A stretch of DNA of 64,000 nt from Kangiella spongicola (GCF_003194565.2 NZ_QICH01000001.1:682001-746000); one strand, 5' to 3'; counted from the stretch's first letter, positions 26,937 to 37,218 are shown. Translations and numbers: made by a program. The notes: generated by a model from the sequence alone, not told the origin.

Positions 26937-29816
26937 TTATTCTGCATAGGTTTCCGTCGCCGGACAGCTACACATAAGGTTACGATCACCAAACACGTCA
27001 TCAATACGGTTTGTGGTCGGCCAGAACTTGCTTAGTTTTGTTGCTTCAGACGGGAATACCGCTTCTGCAATCGAGTAAGGCTTATCCCAGTCACGTAAAT
27101 CTGCTTGAGTGTGCGGTGCGTTTGTTAATGGGTTATTGTCTTTATCCCACTCGCCACTCGCGACCTTCTCAACTTCTTTACGGATTCGAATCATGGCATC
27201 AATAAAACGATCCAGCTCGTATTTCGATTCACTTTCCGTTGGCTCAATCATGAAAGTACCCGCAACTGGGAAGCTCATGGTTGGTGCATGGAAACCGTAA
27301 TCCATAAGACGCTTAGCAAAGTCTACTTCGCTAATACCTGTTTCGTTTTTGATCTCACGCAAATCGATAATACATTCGTGAGCCACTTTATCGTTACGCC
27401 CAACGTATAACACTGGATAATGCTCAGAAAGCTTATTTTTCAAATAGTTAGCGTTTAATAACGCAACTTCTGTCGAACGACGCAACCCTACTTGACCTAA
27501 CATTTTAATGTAAGCCCAAGAGATTGGTAGAATCAGACCACTGCCGTAAGGTGCCGCTGAAACAGCGTTATCACGCGCTTCAACACTATGGATCTTGCGG
27601 ACTGAGTGGCCCGAGACAAACGGCGCCAAGTGTGACTTCACACCGATTGGCCCCATACCAGGACCACCACCACCGTGCGGAATGGCGAAGGTTTTGTGCA
27701 AGTTCAAGTGCGACACGTCTGAGCCGATATCCCCTGGACGCGAAATGCCAACCTGTGCGTTCATGTTAGCGCCGTCCATATAAACCTGACCGCCGTTTTC
27801 ATGAATAATGTCACAGATATCTTTAATTTCTTCCTCATACACGCCGTGCGTAGAAGGATAAGTAACCATTAGTGCGGCTAAGTTGTCTTTCATCTCAACA
27901 GCTTTAGCTCGTAAATCCTCGACATCAACGTTACCGTTATCATCACATTTAACGATCACAACTTTCATGCCAGCCATCTGCGCAGACGCTGGGTTAGTAC
28001 CGTGCGCTGAGCTTGGGATTAGACAGATATTACGGTGACCTTCGCCTTGGCTTTCGTGGTACTTCTTAATAGCAATCAAGCCCGCGTACTCGCCTTGAGC
28101 GCCAGAGTTTGGTTGCATTGATACAAAGTCGTAGCCGGTGATTTCTGCTAAATCAGCTTCTAGCTCTTTGATCATTTTAAGGTAACCGTAAGTTTGGTCT
28201 TCTGGTGCAAACGGGTGGATGTTTGCAAACTTTGGCCAAGTAATCGGTAACATTTCTGATGTCGCGTTTAGTTTCATGGTGCAAGAGCCGAGTGGAATCA
28301 TGCCATGAACTAGCGAGAAGTCTTTGCTTTCTAAACGCTTGATATAACGCAACATATCCGTTTCAGAATAATAGTCGTTAAAAGTCGGGTGCGTTAAGAA
28401 GTCTGACTCACGGACTAGCTGCTGAGGAATTGAACTTTTCGCTTCGTCATCCAGCGCGAAAATATCTGCTTCCGTACCAGTAATCACTTCAATCAACTGC
28501 TCAATATCGGCTTGGTTCTTCGCTTCATCAATGGTGAAGCTGATCAAATCGCCATCGTAACGCAAGTTCACTAGCGCTTCTTTTGCGCGGTCTTGAATCG
28601 CTTCGATGTCTGAGGCACGGAAAGTGACGGTATCGAACCAATGGTCATTAACCACTTCTAAGCCTGCATTTACTACCGCAGAAGCCACGATCGACGCATA
28701 GCGGTTAATACGGTTAGCAATTGTGGTTAAACCTTTTTTGCCATGGTAAACCGCATAGAAGCTAGCAATGTTTGCTAAAAGAACCTGCGCCGTACAAATA
28801 TTCGATGTCGCTTTTTCACGGCGGATATGCTGTTCACGAGTCTGCATCGCCATACGCAACGCATTGTTATCTCTAGTATCTTTAGAGACACCGATAATAC
28901 GGCCAGGTAGCGAACGCTTAAACGATTCGCGCGTACCAAAGAAAGCTGCGTGTGGACCACCGAAGCCCATCGGAACACCGAAACGCTGAGCTGAGCCGAA
29001 TACTACGTCCGCATCCATTTCGCCTGGTGATTTCAACATCACTAAGCTCATAATGTCAGAGGCAACGCAAGCGATTGCCTTTTTGTCGTGCAATTGTTTG
29101 ATGATTGGCTCTAGGTCAATCACATCACCATGGACATCGGTGTAAGATAATAAAGCACCGAAAACATCGTGCTCAGCAGCTTCTGAGACAGGACCAATAA
29201 TTAAGTCCCAACCGTAGTGCTCGGCACGAGTTTTAACCACGTCAATGGTTTGTGGGAAGGTCTTCTCATCAACAAAGAATGTATTCGACTTTTTGTTTTT
29301 TGAGGAACGCTTGGCAAGGCCCATAGCTTCTGCCGCTGCGGTCGCTTCGTCTAGTAGCGATGCACTAGCGAGCTCCATACCGGTTAAGTCCATGGTCATT
29401 TGTTGGAAATTCAATATAGCTTCCAAGCGACCTTGTGCAATTTCCGGTTGATAAGGCGTATAAGCCGTATACCAAGCAGGGTTTTCAAGCACGTTACGTA
29501 AGATAACGGTTGGCGTAACCGTATCGTAATAGCCCATGCCTATGTATGACTTAGCGATAATGTTTTCATCTGCAAGCGACTGTAAATAGTCTAGCGTGTC
29601 TTTCTCTGAACGAGACGCTTCTACATTAATCGGCTCTTTAACCTGAATTTTATGAGGTACCGCCTTCTCGACTAATTCGTCCAGCGATGACAACCCCAAC
29701 TCTCCAAGCATTTCTTGGATCTCATTTTCACGAGGGCCTAAGTGGCGGCGGATAAAATCATCCGACTGCTGTAAATCTTGTAGCTTTATGTTTTGAAAAC
29801 CTGTTTTATCAGTCAT
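26937..29816 (-). CDS. gcvP: Glycine dehydrogenase (decarboxylating), P protein
   Basis: The PLP enzyme of the glycine cleavage system decarboxylates glycine and passes the aminomethyl group to the lipoyl arm of GcvH. It is the single-chain form of 959 residues (E. coli 957). It begins with a [15 protein letters not shown] segment, and the PLP Lys lies in [18 protein letters not shown] in the C-terminal half. [13 protein letters not shown] and [15 protein letters not shown] are conserved. It follows gcvH by 315 nt that contain a terminator-like hairpin. Confidence 0.98.
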   Translation of the reverse strand: MTDKTGFQNIKLQDLQQSDDFIRRHLGPRENEIQEMLGELGLSSLDELVEKAVPHKIQVKEPINVEASRSEKDTLDYLQSLADENIIAKSYIGMGYYDTVTPTVILRNVLENPAWYTAYTPYQPEIAQGRLEAILNFQQMTMDLTGMELASASLLDEATAAAEAMGLAKRSSKNKKSNTFFVDEKTFPQTIDVVKTRAEHYGWDLIIGPVSEAAEHDVFGALLSYTDVHGDVIDLEPIIKQLHDKKAIACVASDIMSLVMLKSPGEMDADVVFGSAQRFGVPMGFGGPHAAFFGTRESFKRSLPGRIIGVSKDTRDNNALRMAMQTREQHIRREKATSNICTAQVLLANIASFYAVYHGKKGLTTIANRINRYASIVASAVVNAGLEVVNDHWFDTVTFRASDIEAIQDRAKEALVNLRYDGDLISFTIDEAKNQADIEQLIEVITGTEADIFALDDEAKSSIPQQLVRESDFLTHPTFNDYYSETDMLRYIKRLESKDFSLVHGMIPLGSCTMKLNATSEMLPITWPKFANIHPFAPEDQTYGYLKMIKELEADLAEITGYDFVSMQPNSGAQGEYAGLIAIKKYHESQGEGHRNICLIPSSAHGTNPASAQMAGMKVVIVKCDDNGNVDVEDLRAKAVEMKDNLAALMVTYPSTHGVYEEEIKDICDIIHENGGQVYMDGANMNAQVGISRPGDIGSDVSHLNLHKTFAIPHGGGGPGMGPIGVKSHLAPFVSGHSVRKIHSVEARDNAVSAAPYGSGLILPISWAYIKMLGQVGLRRSTEVALLNANYLKNKLSEHYPVLYVGRNDKVAHECIIDLREIKNETGISEVDFAKRLMDYGFHAPTMSFPVAGTFMIEPTESESKYELDRFIDAMIRIRKEVEKVASGEWDKDNNPLTNAPHTQADLRDWDKPYSIAEAVFPSEATKLSKFWPTTNRIDDVFGDRNLMCSCPATETYAE

Positions 29817-30131
29817 ACTGGGCGCGACCTATAAATTTCAATTATGCCGTTTTGCATAAACTGTTTAATCGAAAAAGCCTCGAACATCTCGAGGCCCTTA
29901 AAATATCCCGCCAGTTACGACGGGGGATGAGCAGTTTTATCAGCTAACCCATCCTGTAATGAAGCATTAAACTTTATTAAAACTCGTTTCAATTGAGCTT
30001 AGGTTCAAGACTTCTTTACTAAACTTTATTGAGTTCAAAGCGAGGTAAATGCGTTGATAACGAGGCGACGTTTACTTAAAACTAAACGAGCTTGGTTATT
30101 GGTGCCTTTTACGGCGCTAAGAGGCAATAAG
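29817..30131 (-). other. gcvH-gcvP intergenic region (315 nt)
   Basis: No gene is seen. Features are the terminator-like hairpin at 29872-29895, a second GC-rich imperfect hairpin near 29908-29931, and an 11-base direct repeat TAAACTTTATT at 29968-29978 and 30020-30030. I looked for a glycine riboswitch core and did not find one. A CATAAT-like minus 10 exists in the 55 nt before gcvP but lacks a convincing minus 35. Confidence 0.6.
29872..29895 (-). terminator. Terminator or attenuator hairpin before gcvP
   Basis: On the minus strand a seven-pair stem (29895-29889 with 29883-29877) and five-base loop is followed by five U (29876-29872). It lies 55 nt before the gcvP start and after gcvH, so it would end gcvT-gcvH transcripts or attenuate gcvP. 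Confidence 0.75.
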
Positions 30132-30521
30132 TTATTCGTCAGCAATTTCTTCCGCGTAATCGTCCGCTGACAATAATGAGTCAAGCTCTGATACGTCGGC
30201 TAATTGCATTTTGAACATCCAACCATCACCGTAAGGGTCGCTGTTTAGCAACTCAGGCGAGTCTTCAAGTTCTTCGTTAATCTCTGTGATAGTACCTGCT
30301 AGCGGTGCATAGATATCTGAAGCGGCTTTCACAGACTCAACAACTGCGATCTCGTCTTCAGCTTCTACTTCAGAGTCCACTTCTGGAACTTCTACAAATA
30401 CTACGTCGCCAAGCAACTCTTGTGCGTGCTCAGTAATACCCACTGTTACTACACCGTCACCCTCATGGCGGATCCACTCGTGACTCGAAACATATTTTAA
30501 TTCTGCTGGAATTTGGCTCAT
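30132..30521 (-). CDS. gcvH: Glycine cleavage system H protein
   Basis: The lipoyl carrier of glycine cleavage, 129 residues. The lipoylated Lys lies in [34 protein letters not shown] is the typical start region, and [14 protein letters not shown] closes the fold. The ATG at 30521 is preceded by AGGAAGAG; the frame extends 14 codons further upstream but without a start signal. A GC-rich hairpin (about 30537-30560) lies in the leader just before the ribosome site. Confidence 0.97.
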   Translation of the reverse strand: MSQIPAELKYVSSHEWIRHEGDGVVTVGITEHAQELLGDVVFVEVPEVDSEVEAEDEIAVVESVKAASDIYAPLAGTITEINEELEDSPELLNSDPYGDGWMFKMQLADVSELDSLLSADDYAEEIADE

Positions 30522-30574
30522 TGTCTCTTCCTCTTTAACCCCCGTCGCTTTGCGGGGCACCAAAAATTAGTCGT

Positions 30575-30603
30575 ATTGTATATGAAACTTTGTCCCTGCC
30601 CAA
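30575..30603 (-). promoter_or_regulatory. Predicted sigma70 promoter of gcvH
   Basis: On the minus strand TTGGGC (30603-30598) and TACAAT (30580-30575) are separated by exactly 17 nt, about 55 nt before the gcvH start. This suggests gcvH can be transcribed apart from gcvT. Confidence 0.55.
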
Positions 30604-30639
30604 GCCTTTCATGGCAACTGTCAGCTTGGTCAGGAATGG

Positions 30640-30681
30640 TAGGTGTCAGCGTACTCTTTGCTTGAGCACAACTGATACCTA
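30640..30681. other. Hairpin between gcvT and gcvH
   Basis: A ten-pair stem (30640-30649 with 30672-30681, one G-U) is extended inside by a six-pair stem with one mismatch (30651-30656 with 30664-30669). No U run follows on either strand, so it is not a standard intrinsic terminator; it may be a processing or regulatory structure. Confidence 0.5.
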
Positions 30682-30713
30682 ACCTGCAAGGACTGGTTAC
30701 TATTTAACCGCCT

Positions 30714-31802
30714 TTAAATCAATGACTTACCTTTTCTTACGAAGCCAGGCTTTACGACTTTCGCCGGAATTTGCTTCTTGCGAACTTGTACTAAAACTTC
30801 CTCAGCATCGAGGCTTCGCTGAACACGAGCGATGGCGATGCTCTTACTTGTTGTTGGCGACATAGTGCCAGAGGTCACAACACCAACAACTTCGTCATTC
30901 ACTAGAACTTCTTGGCCTTCACGCATGATACCTTTGCCGTCTAACACTAAACCGATTAGCTTGTGCGGAATACCCGCTTCTTTTTGTGCTTCCAAAGCTT
31001 TGCGGCCAACAAAGTCACGATCTTCAGGTTCCCAAGCAACCGTCCAACCCATGTTAGACTCTAATGGCGTTACACTTTCATCCATGTCGTTGCCATAAAG
31101 GTTCATACCTGCTTCTAAACGCAAAGTATCACGTGCGGCTAGACCACAAGGCTTCACGCCTGCTGCAAGTAATTGATTCCATAGTTCAATCGCTTGGTTA
31201 TCTGGGATCAGAATTTCAAAGCCATCTTCACCTGTATAGCCAGTGCGCGCCACGAATAGATCGCCTGCATAGGCCGCTGTGAATGGCTTAAGGTTTGACA
31301 CTAACTCTTGATGCTCGTCACTAATTACTGACAATGTCTTTTCAACCGCTTGTGGCCCTTGAACGGCGATAATGGCAAGATCGATACGCTCTTCAACAGA
31401 TACATTAAACTGCTGTGCAACATTTTCTAACCAAGCAAGATCTTTTTCACGCGTCGATGCGTTAACGATTAAGCGATAGTGTGCATCAGTTAGGTAATAT
31501 GCGATAAGATCGTCAATAACGCCGCCATCTTCGTTTAACATAGCAGTATATAGCGCTTTACCAGACTCGGTTAGCTTCGCCACATCGTTCGCTAGAACGT
31601 ACTGTAAGTACGGCTTGGCATCGCTACCTTTAATCTCCACAATGGTCATGTGAGACACATCGAACATCCCCGATGCTTCACGCACCGCAGTGTGCTCATC
31701 AATCTGCGAACCATAATTCAGCGGCATATCCCAGCCACCAAAATCAACAATGCGAGCTTCAGCATCAACGTGTGCTTGGTATAAAGGTGTTTTACTGCCC
31801 AT
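30714..31802 (-). CDS. gcvT: Glycine cleavage system aminomethyltransferase, T protein
   Basis: Releases ammonia from aminomethyl-GcvH and makes methylene-tetrahydrofolate. The 362-residue protein contains [24 protein letters not shown] at the start and a [13 protein letters not shown] segment. The folate region follows, with [13 protein letters not shown] and the C-terminal [12 protein letters not shown]. The ATG at 31802 is preferred to the frame opening at 31832; AAGGA lies about 11 bases upstream. It is the first gene of the gcvT-gcvH-gcvP series. Confidence 0.97.
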   Translation of the reverse strand: MGSKTPLYQAHVDAEARIVDFGGWDMPLNYGSQIDEHTAVREASGMFDVSHMTIVEIKGSDAKPYLQYVLANDVAKLTESGKALYTAMLNEDGGVIDDLIAYYLTDAHYRLIVNASTREKDLAWLENVAQQFNVSVEERIDLAIIAVQGPQAVEKTLSVISDEHQELVSNLKPFTAAYAGDLFVARTGYTGEDGFEILIPDNQAIELWNQLLAAGVKPCGLAARDTLRLEAGMNLYGNDMDESVTPLESNMGWTVAWEPEDRDFVGRKALEAQKEAGIPHKLIGLVLDGKGIMREGQEVLVNDEVVGVVTSGTMSPTTSKSIAIARVQRSLDAEEVLVQVRKKQIPAKVVKPGFVRKGKSLI

Positions 31803-31847
31803 AACGATAGCGTTCCTTAAACAATTCAACAAAAATAATGTTGCCCG

Positions 31848-31853
31848 ATTATA
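31848..31853 (-). promoter_or_regulatory. Minus 10 element upstream of gcvT
   Basis: On the minus strand the hexamer TATAAT lies about 46 nt before the gcvT ATG. The minus 35 is poor (TTCTTT-like at 16-17 nt), so the promoter may need an activator. Confidence 0.4.
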
Positions 31854-32057
31854 CAGGGTTCTAGAGACAAAAGAAGCCAGTTTGGGCGAGTCTGACCAGT
31901 GAAATTTTTAGGTGGTTAATTAACCTATTTAAAAGCTGTTACATTTCTAGGATTGAATCAGGAGGTTACGTTTCTTATACTCAACACATCACGGATATGG
32001 CGCAAATAGTTTGCCCATTAATAAGACACTGTTTTGACACTTTAAAGGATCTATTCC

Positions 32058-32252
32058 ATGCCTAATTTTGTAAAACCCATTGGCAAAGAGCTGCTTTTTA
32101 TTCTAGCCGTCATTATTTCCGCAGCACTCGCTAATTTGGTAGGTATTCCGGTACTGAGCTTGGGCTTCTTATCTTTGCTTATTTTTATTGGCGTATACAG
32201 CGCTAAGAAATATGAAAGAGCCAAGTCTACAACTATATCTCACTCTTCTTAA
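32058..32252 (+). CDS. Small membrane protein of unknown function
   Basis: This 64-residue protein has two adjacent hydrophobic segments (about 12-30 and 33-48) separated by a Pro-containing turn, then a basic and Ser-rich C-terminus. AAAGGA lies upstream of the ATG. Its end overlaps the convergent fbpB gene by 20 nt. I do not recognise the family. The good ribosome site and membrane-protein composition support it as real. Confidence 0.65.
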   Translation: MPNFVKPIGKELLFILAVIISAALANLVGIPVLSLGFLSLLIFIGVYSAKKYERAKSTTISHSS

Positions 32253-33882
32253 TCAGCAGGAATACCGGAATAATACCGACTGCGACAAGCATAATGGCTG
32301 GTAAGGCGGTGGTTTCCCATTGCCCTTCGGAGCTGAGTTCATAGATTCTAATCGCCAAGGTGTCCCAGCCGTAAGTTCTTAAGATCAAGGTCGCAGGTAA
32401 TTCTTTCATCACTTCGACGAAGACTAAAAGTAAGGCCGTTAAGACGCCGGGACGAAGTAGCGGAATATACACGCGGAAGAGTCGCTCGCGCTTTCCTGCT
32501 CCTAAGATTCCGGCGGTTTCAACAATACTCGACTTGATCTGTCCCATCGAGCTAGATAATGGGCCAAATCCTATTCTCAAGAAGCGAATAACATAAGCGA
32601 GCATTAAGGCGAATAGCCCCGTCGCTAACCATTGGCTTTGCTCGTTCACAATATCGGCAATCCAACTATCGATCACATTCAACACCATCATAATACCGAC
32701 CGCCAGTACAGTCCCTGGAATGGCGTAACCTAATTGTGAGAACTCAGACATAACACCGCGTGTTTTTGTCTGCTTTTGTCTTTGTGACCAGACCATTACG
32801 CCAGCAACCACTAGCGTCAACACGGCCGCCATTATAGCCAAGGTAACGGTATTTAAGAGTAATTCGATAGTGCCTTCGGTGTGTTGCTCGAAACTGCTAA
32901 TCGCCCATACCAACAGCTGTATCACTGGCAGAACAAAGCCTAGCGCAAAGACTGACCAAGCCCCAATTTGTGCAAGAAGCCCCCAAAGCCCACTTAGTTC
33001 TTGTCGATATTGCTTCAAAGCCGCGCCCGATTGCTCGTAGCGGCCTTTGCCTCGCCCCCACTTCTCTGCCATTACCGCTAGACTGACAAACAATAACAGT
33101 AAGCAAGCTAACTGTGCCGCAGTGTTGTGGCTATAGAAACCATACCAAGACTTATAGACTGCGGTGGTAAAGGTATTATAGTTAAAAATACTGACCGCAC
33201 CGAAATCGGCTAGAGTTTCCATCAAAACAAGCGCTAAGCCTGCAACCCACGCAGGTCGCGTCAAAGGCAGCACTAGGCGCCAAAAGGCTGCAATCTTGCC
33301 GTAACCCAAGGTTCTCGCGCTTTCATAACTAGAGCGCCCTTTGCGCTGGAGTGCACTACGCATCAATAAATAGACATAAGGGTATAGCGTTAGCGTAAAC
33401 ACTAGTGCCACGCCAAACGGATTGCGCATATCGGGTAGCCAACCTATCCCCAAGCCCATCGAGAACAACAGTTTTTGCAAAGGCCCGCCGAAGTCTGTAA
33501 AACCGAGCAATACAAAGGCGAGAATATAGGGCGGTATCGCCAGCGGCAGCATCAAGCCCCACTGCAAAATGTTTCGCCCTCTAAAATCGTACATAACGAT
33601 CAGCCAAGCTAAGCCAACACCTAGCAAAAAGCTGCCACTTCCGACTAATAGAATTAAGACAATGGTATTGCTGAAGAGCTCAGGAAGTTCGGTCTGCCAT
33701 AAATGCGACCATAAGTCTGCTTCAACATTTGCCCAAGAGGCGACTAATGGAATCAGCGGTAAAACGCATATAACAAAAACAAGAAAGAGCAGTATGGCAG
33801 GTAGCCAACCGCTGAAACGCTGACGCCAGCGATTGCCGCTGGCGTCTTGATTACGAGATGATGCTAAGTTATTGGATTGCAA
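32233..33882 (-). CDS. fbpB: Ferric iron ABC transporter permease
   Basis: This 549-residue double-length permease is of the FbpB/SfuB type. About twelve hydrophobic segments form two homologous halves, each with an EAA-type loop: YESARTLGYGKIAAFWRLVLPLTRP in the first and VETAGILGAGKRERLFRVYIPLLRP in the second. Both loops contact the ATPase subunit. It lies 12 nt after the fbpA stop. The only usable start is a TTG at 33882. No gene for the ATPase (fbpC) adjoins; it must be encoded elsewhere. Confidence 0.9.
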   Translation of the reverse strand: MQSNNLASSRNQDASGNRWRQRFSGWLPAILLFLVFVICVLPLIPLVASWANVEADLWSHLWQTELPELFSNTIVLILLVGSGSFLLGVGLAWLIVMYDFRGRNILQWGLMLPLAIPPYILAFVLLGFTDFGGPLQKLLFSMGLGIGWLPDMRNPFGVALVFTLTLYPYVYLLMRSALQRKGRSSYESARTLGYGKIAAFWRLVLPLTRPAWVAGLALVLMETLADFGAVSIFNYNTFTTAVYKSWYGFYSHNTAAQLACLLLLFVSLAVMAEKWGRGKGRYEQSGAALKQYRQELSGLWGLLAQIGAWSVFALGFVLPVIQLLVWAISSFEQHTEGTIELLLNTVTLAIMAAVLTLVVAGVMVWSQRQKQTKTRGVMSEFSQLGYAIPGTVLAVGIMMVLNVIDSWIADIVNEQSQWLATGLFALMLAYVIRFLRIGFGPLSSSMGQIKSSIVETAGILGAGKRERLFRVYIPLLRPGVLTALLLVFVEVMKELPATLILRTYGWDTLAIRIYELSSEGQWETTALPAIMLVAVGIIPVFLLIKKSEI

Positions 33883-33894
33883 TATTGCTATCTT

Positions 33895-34974
33895 TTACTT
33901 ATAGCCCGCTCGGTCCATGACCTTAACCGCTTGTGGTTGCAGCTCGCCAGCTTTCGATAAATTCATTTCATCAGCTTTAAAACTACCCCAAGCTTCTACT
34001 TCTGGGACAGGCTTAATGGTTGGGTTTGCTGGATATTCCATATTGTGTCCAGCATACATTTGTTGCGCTTCAGCGCTTGAGAGCCATTCTATCAGCTTTG
34101 TCGCATTTTCGACATTAGAAGAATGCTTAGTGATACCCGCGCCTGAGATGTTGACGTGTACGCCACTTGTTTCTTGGTTTGGCCAAAATAGCGCTAATGG
34201 GATCTCAGGGTTTTCTTTCTCTAAGCGTCCAAAGTAGTAAGTATTTACAATACCCACATCACAGGCGCCAGCTTCGATCGCATTCATCACTTTTGTATCA
34301 TTCGAGAAAGGATCTGTCGCTAAATTACCAACCCAGCCTTCGACAACTTGCTGTGCTTTTTCTTCGCCATAGCGCGCTACCAACATTGCCACTAGCGATT
34401 GGTTATAGACTTTTTTAGAGGTTCTTAAGCATAAGCGCCCTTTCCATTGCTCATCACCTAACGCTTCATAAGTGCTCAGTTCTTCTGGCTTCACGCGATC
34501 TTTGCTGTAGACAATAGTGCGCGCTCGTACGGTTAGACCAAACCACTCATTATTTGGATCTTGTAAGCTATCAGGGATGTTTTGCTCTAAAACGTCAGAG
34601 TTAATTGGCTGTAAAACACCTTGTTCAGTCGCTTGCCACAAGTTACCAGCGTCAACCGTCATCAAAATATCTGCAGGCGTGCGCTCGCCTTCTGCCTTGA
34701 GTCGACTAATTAACGGCGCAGCTCCATCGGTAATGTAGGCTACCGGAATACCGGTTTCTTTGGTGAATTGCTCGAAGAACGGCTTAATTAAATGCTCTTT
34801 GCGCGAAGAGTAAACAACGATTTCTTGTTGTGTCGCTTCTTTTTTTGCCACTGTTGACGCTTGTTGCTCTGGTTGTTTCGCCTGCTCTTTTTCCACAGTT
34901 TGCTCAGAATCGCCACAGGCGCTTAAGGCTAAGGCCACCGCAGACGCGACTAACCATGTATTGATCGTTTTCAT
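33895..34974 (-). CDS. fbpA: Ferric iron-binding periplasmic lipoprotein
   Basis: A substrate-binding protein of the ferric-iron ABC family, 359 residues. It has a lipoprotein signal ending ALSACG. A Gln/Glu/Lys-rich linker precedes the mature domain, which starts with EIVVYSSRKEHLIKPFFEQF. EAGACDVGIVNTYYFGRL carries the adjacent tyrosines that bind ferric ion in this family. A near-perfect Fur box lies 44-58 nt upstream. The gene precedes fbpB. Confidence 0.92.
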   Translation of the reverse strand: MKTINTWLVASAVALALSACGDSEQTVEKEQAKQPEQQASTVAKKEATQQEIVVYSSRKEHLIKPFFEQFTKETGIPVAYITDGAAPLISRLKAEGERTPADILMTVDAGNLWQATEQGVLQPINSDVLEQNIPDSLQDPNNEWFGLTVRARTIVYSKDRVKPEELSTYEALGDEQWKGRLCLRTSKKVYNQSLVAMLVARYGEEKAQQVVEGWVGNLATDPFSNDTKVMNAIEAGACDVGIVNTYYFGRLEKENPEIPLALFWPNQETSGVHVNISGAGITKHSSNVENATKLIEWLSSAEAQQMYAGHNMEYPANPTIKPVPEVEAWGSFKADEMNLSKAGELQPQAVKVMDRAGYK

Positions 34975-35017
34975 TATTTAAATCCTAGGATTGACCTATA
35001 GATGTGCAATACATGAA

Positions 35018-35032
35018 TGATAATTATTACCA
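35018..35032. promoter_or_regulatory. Fur box upstream of fbpA
   Basis: TGATAAT-T-ATTACCA matches the 7-1-7 Fur consensus TGATAATnATTATCA with one mismatch. The palindrome extends to 19 bases with eight of nine pairs. It lies 44-58 nt before the fbpA start, so iron repression of fbpAB is expected. Confidence 0.85.
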
Positions 35033-35084
35033 TTTGTAATTTCAAGTAGAGTTTTATGACAATAAGGATTATTTTCAGAAGTCG

Positions 35085-36293
35085 CTAAAGCCCCATCGCT
35101 TTTTGGATCAGCTTTTGCTTTAGTAACGGGTGTTTATCGGTCAAAGCAAGGCCATAACTTCGCGCCATTTGGATTAGCGGAACCTCTTGCTCGAATAAGC
35201 GCTTAAAGCCCTGCATCGCCAACTGCATCGCTTTTATTTCTGACTTTCTGGCCCGTTCGAAAGGTCGTAAACAGCGCTGCAAACCAATATCCGCACCTTT
35301 TTGCAAAGAATTTTTGATCGCTGTTGCGAGCTCGACAGCATCACTAAATCCTAGATTTACGCCCTGTCCCGCTAGCGGATGAATAGTGTGTGCGGCATCG
35401 CCAATCAACGCCAAGCGATGCGCAACCATGGTTTCTGCGCTACGTTCAATCAGTGGAAAAGCCACGGGTTTAGTGGCTAAGCTGACTTCACCAAGGGTCG
35501 ACTCAAATGCTTGGCTAAGACGCGCTGCAAATGCTTCATGCCCTAAGGCTAAAAGCTCATCAGCATAGTCCTCATCCACCGACCAAACGATGGAACAATA
35601 ATGCGCATCGGCTAAAGGCAAAAAGGCTAAAGGGCCATGGTGGTCAAAGCGCTGCCAAGCCGTTTGCTGGTGTGGTTTTTCTGTTTTAACCGCGCAAACA
35701 ATAGCTTTATGCCCATACGGCTTTTGCTCTTGTCCGACACCACTCGCTTTGCGTAGCCATGAAAAAGCACCATCGGCGGCGACTAATAAGCGTGCTGTAA
35801 CTTGTCGGCCTGATTCGAGTTCGAGTTTGGCATAATCCTGCTGATAATCCACGCTTACACACCGCTCTGGGCACAACCAACCCAGCTGACGCTCGCGCTC
35901 AATGGCCTGGAAAAGGCTACGGCGCAAAACACGGTTCTCGACAATGTGGCCAAGATTCTGCTGCGCAATTAAACTTGCATCAAACTCAATCTTGCCTCGA
36001 CTCGACTCTCCATCCCACACGAACATCCGTTGATAAGGTGCTTTTTCATGTTGGCCGATAAAATCCCAAGCATTAATTTGCTTAAAGAGTCTTTCGCTGG
36101 CTCGCGTAATAGCACTCACTCTTTGCCCGATGGAATCTTCTGGCCAATCGCTTTCGACCGCTTTCGGATCAATCACGGCAACCTTGATATTCTGCTCTAA
36201 GAGTAAGCCTGCCAAAGACAAGCCAACCATACCACCACCGACAATGATGACCTCATAGTCCACGTTTACTGTGCTGTTATTCGAAGCAGGCAT
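35085..36293 (-). CDS. ubiI: UbiH/UbiI-family FAD-dependent ubiquinone hydroxylase
   Basis: A class A flavoprotein monooxygenase of 402 residues. FAD motifs are YEVIIVGGGMVGLSLAGLL at the N-terminus and LIGDAAHTIHPLAGQGVNLGFSDA near residue 300. ADGAFSWLRK carries the DG motif. It is assigned as UbiI (VisC) rather than UbiF because it sits in the E. coli position downstream of ubiH and pepP; sequence alone does not fix which ring carbon is hydroxylated. It overlaps the upstream membrane-anchored gene by 17 nt. Confidence 0.85.
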   Translation of the reverse strand: MPASNNSTVNVDYEVIIVGGGMVGLSLAGLLLEQNIKVAVIDPKAVESDWPEDSIGQRVSAITRASERLFKQINAWDFIGQHEKAPYQRMFVWDGESSRGKIEFDASLIAQQNLGHIVENRVLRRSLFQAIERERQLGWLCPERCVSVDYQQDYAKLELESGRQVTARLLVAADGAFSWLRKASGVGQEQKPYGHKAIVCAVKTEKPHQQTAWQRFDHHGPLAFLPLADAHYCSIVWSVDEDYADELLALGHEAFAARLSQAFESTLGEVSLATKPVAFPLIERSAETMVAHRLALIGDAAHTIHPLAGQGVNLGFSDAVELATAIKNSLQKGADIGLQRCLRPFERARKSEIKAMQLAMQGFKRLFEQEVPLIQMARSYGLALTDKHPLLKQKLIQKAMGL

Positions 36294-37218
36294 TGATCTC
36301 TTCCTGGATTTTTTCTGGATTCTTTAAAAGATACGCCAGAAGCTTAGGCATCGGCAGCTGTTGAATGCCTTCAATTCCTAAGTGTTTACGATAGCTCTGG
36401 ATATTGTCCACCAACTCAGTGGTTTTCTGCTGCACACTCGCCGAGTCGAACTCAAACTCCTGCTCCGGCATAATGCTCACCGCCAATTCCGCGCCCAATT
36501 CGTCACCTAAGCGCTCGGCAACACCCTGCCATGCCAGAAACTCAAGCTCGAGTCGCTCTTTATTTTTACGGTTTAACTCAGTCTTCTCTTGCTGATCCAA
36601 GTCGCTAATCTCGTGCATTAAATTTGCGGTTTTACACATAATTAAGGCTGTATATCCGTCTGCAATAGCACGATTACAGTAGGGCTGGGCTTTCTGTAAA
36701 CTTTCTTTATCGCCTTTTAAATACAAACGGTAGGCTAAGCGTACATTCGCCATCGAGTCGCCCGCTTCTGCCATATCTTCTAAATCTTCTAGCGCGTAAT
36801 AATCGTAATCCGAGCGTTTCTTTACGTCCAAACTACCGCGTGAATACTCAGTTTCAAAATAACCACGTGTATTGGCCCAAGCCTTAACCTCAGCTATAAA
36901 AGCAGTGGATTCATAACTATTACCTGAGGGATACCAATCATTATATTGATTGGCAAGCTGACACACTTTTTTGTCATCAGCGTCGTCTTTTTTGGCGACT
37001 TTTTCTTTTGGCTCCGTCTCTTTATCTTTAACAGGCTGAGTCACTGATAGTTCGCTAGTAGCGGGTTCTTTATCCTTTTTGGTTAAACTCACCTTCTGCT
37101 CGCTGGTGATCTCAGGCGTAAGCTCTGCCGGCGTATCGTTCTCGGACCACAAGCTAACTGCTAGGTAGAATAGTCCCACAACACAAAGCGCCAAGCCGAT
37201 AATGATTTTATTCGTCAT
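36277..37218 (-). CDS. Membrane-anchored Sel1/TPR-like protein between ubiH and ubiI
   Basis: This 313-residue protein has one N-terminal hydrophobic anchor (about 5-24, IIIGLALCVVGLFYLAV) and a charged Lys/Glu/Pro/Thr linker to about residue 85. A helical domain with Sel1-like features follows: LEDMAEAGDSMANVRLAYRLYLKG and QKAQPYCNRAIADGYTAL. It overlaps ubiH by 11 nt and ubiI by 17 nt, so it is translated with both. It is absent from the E. coli ubiH-ubiI pair. Function is unknown; a scaffold for the Ubi complex is only a guess from position. Confidence 0.85.
   Translation of the reverse strand: MTNKIIIGLALCVVGLFYLAVSLWSENDTPAELTPEITSEQKVSLTKKDKEPATSELSVTQPVKDKETEPKEKVAKKDDADDKKVCQLANQYNDWYPSGNSYESTAFIAEVKAWANTRGYFETEYSRGSLDVKKRSDYDYYALEDLEDMAEAGDSMANVRLAYRLYLKGDKESLQKAQPYCNRAIADGYTALIMCKTANLMHEISDLDQQEKTELNRKNKERLELEFLAWQGVAERLGDELGAELAVSIMPEQEFEFDSASVQQKTTELVDNIQSYRKHLGIEGIQQLPMPKLLAYLLKNPEKIQEEINACFE

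Noticed and set aside
29817-30131. Glycine riboswitch upstream of gcvP
   Set aside because: The region holds hairpins and a terminator, but I could not find the conserved glycine aptamer core on the minus strand.
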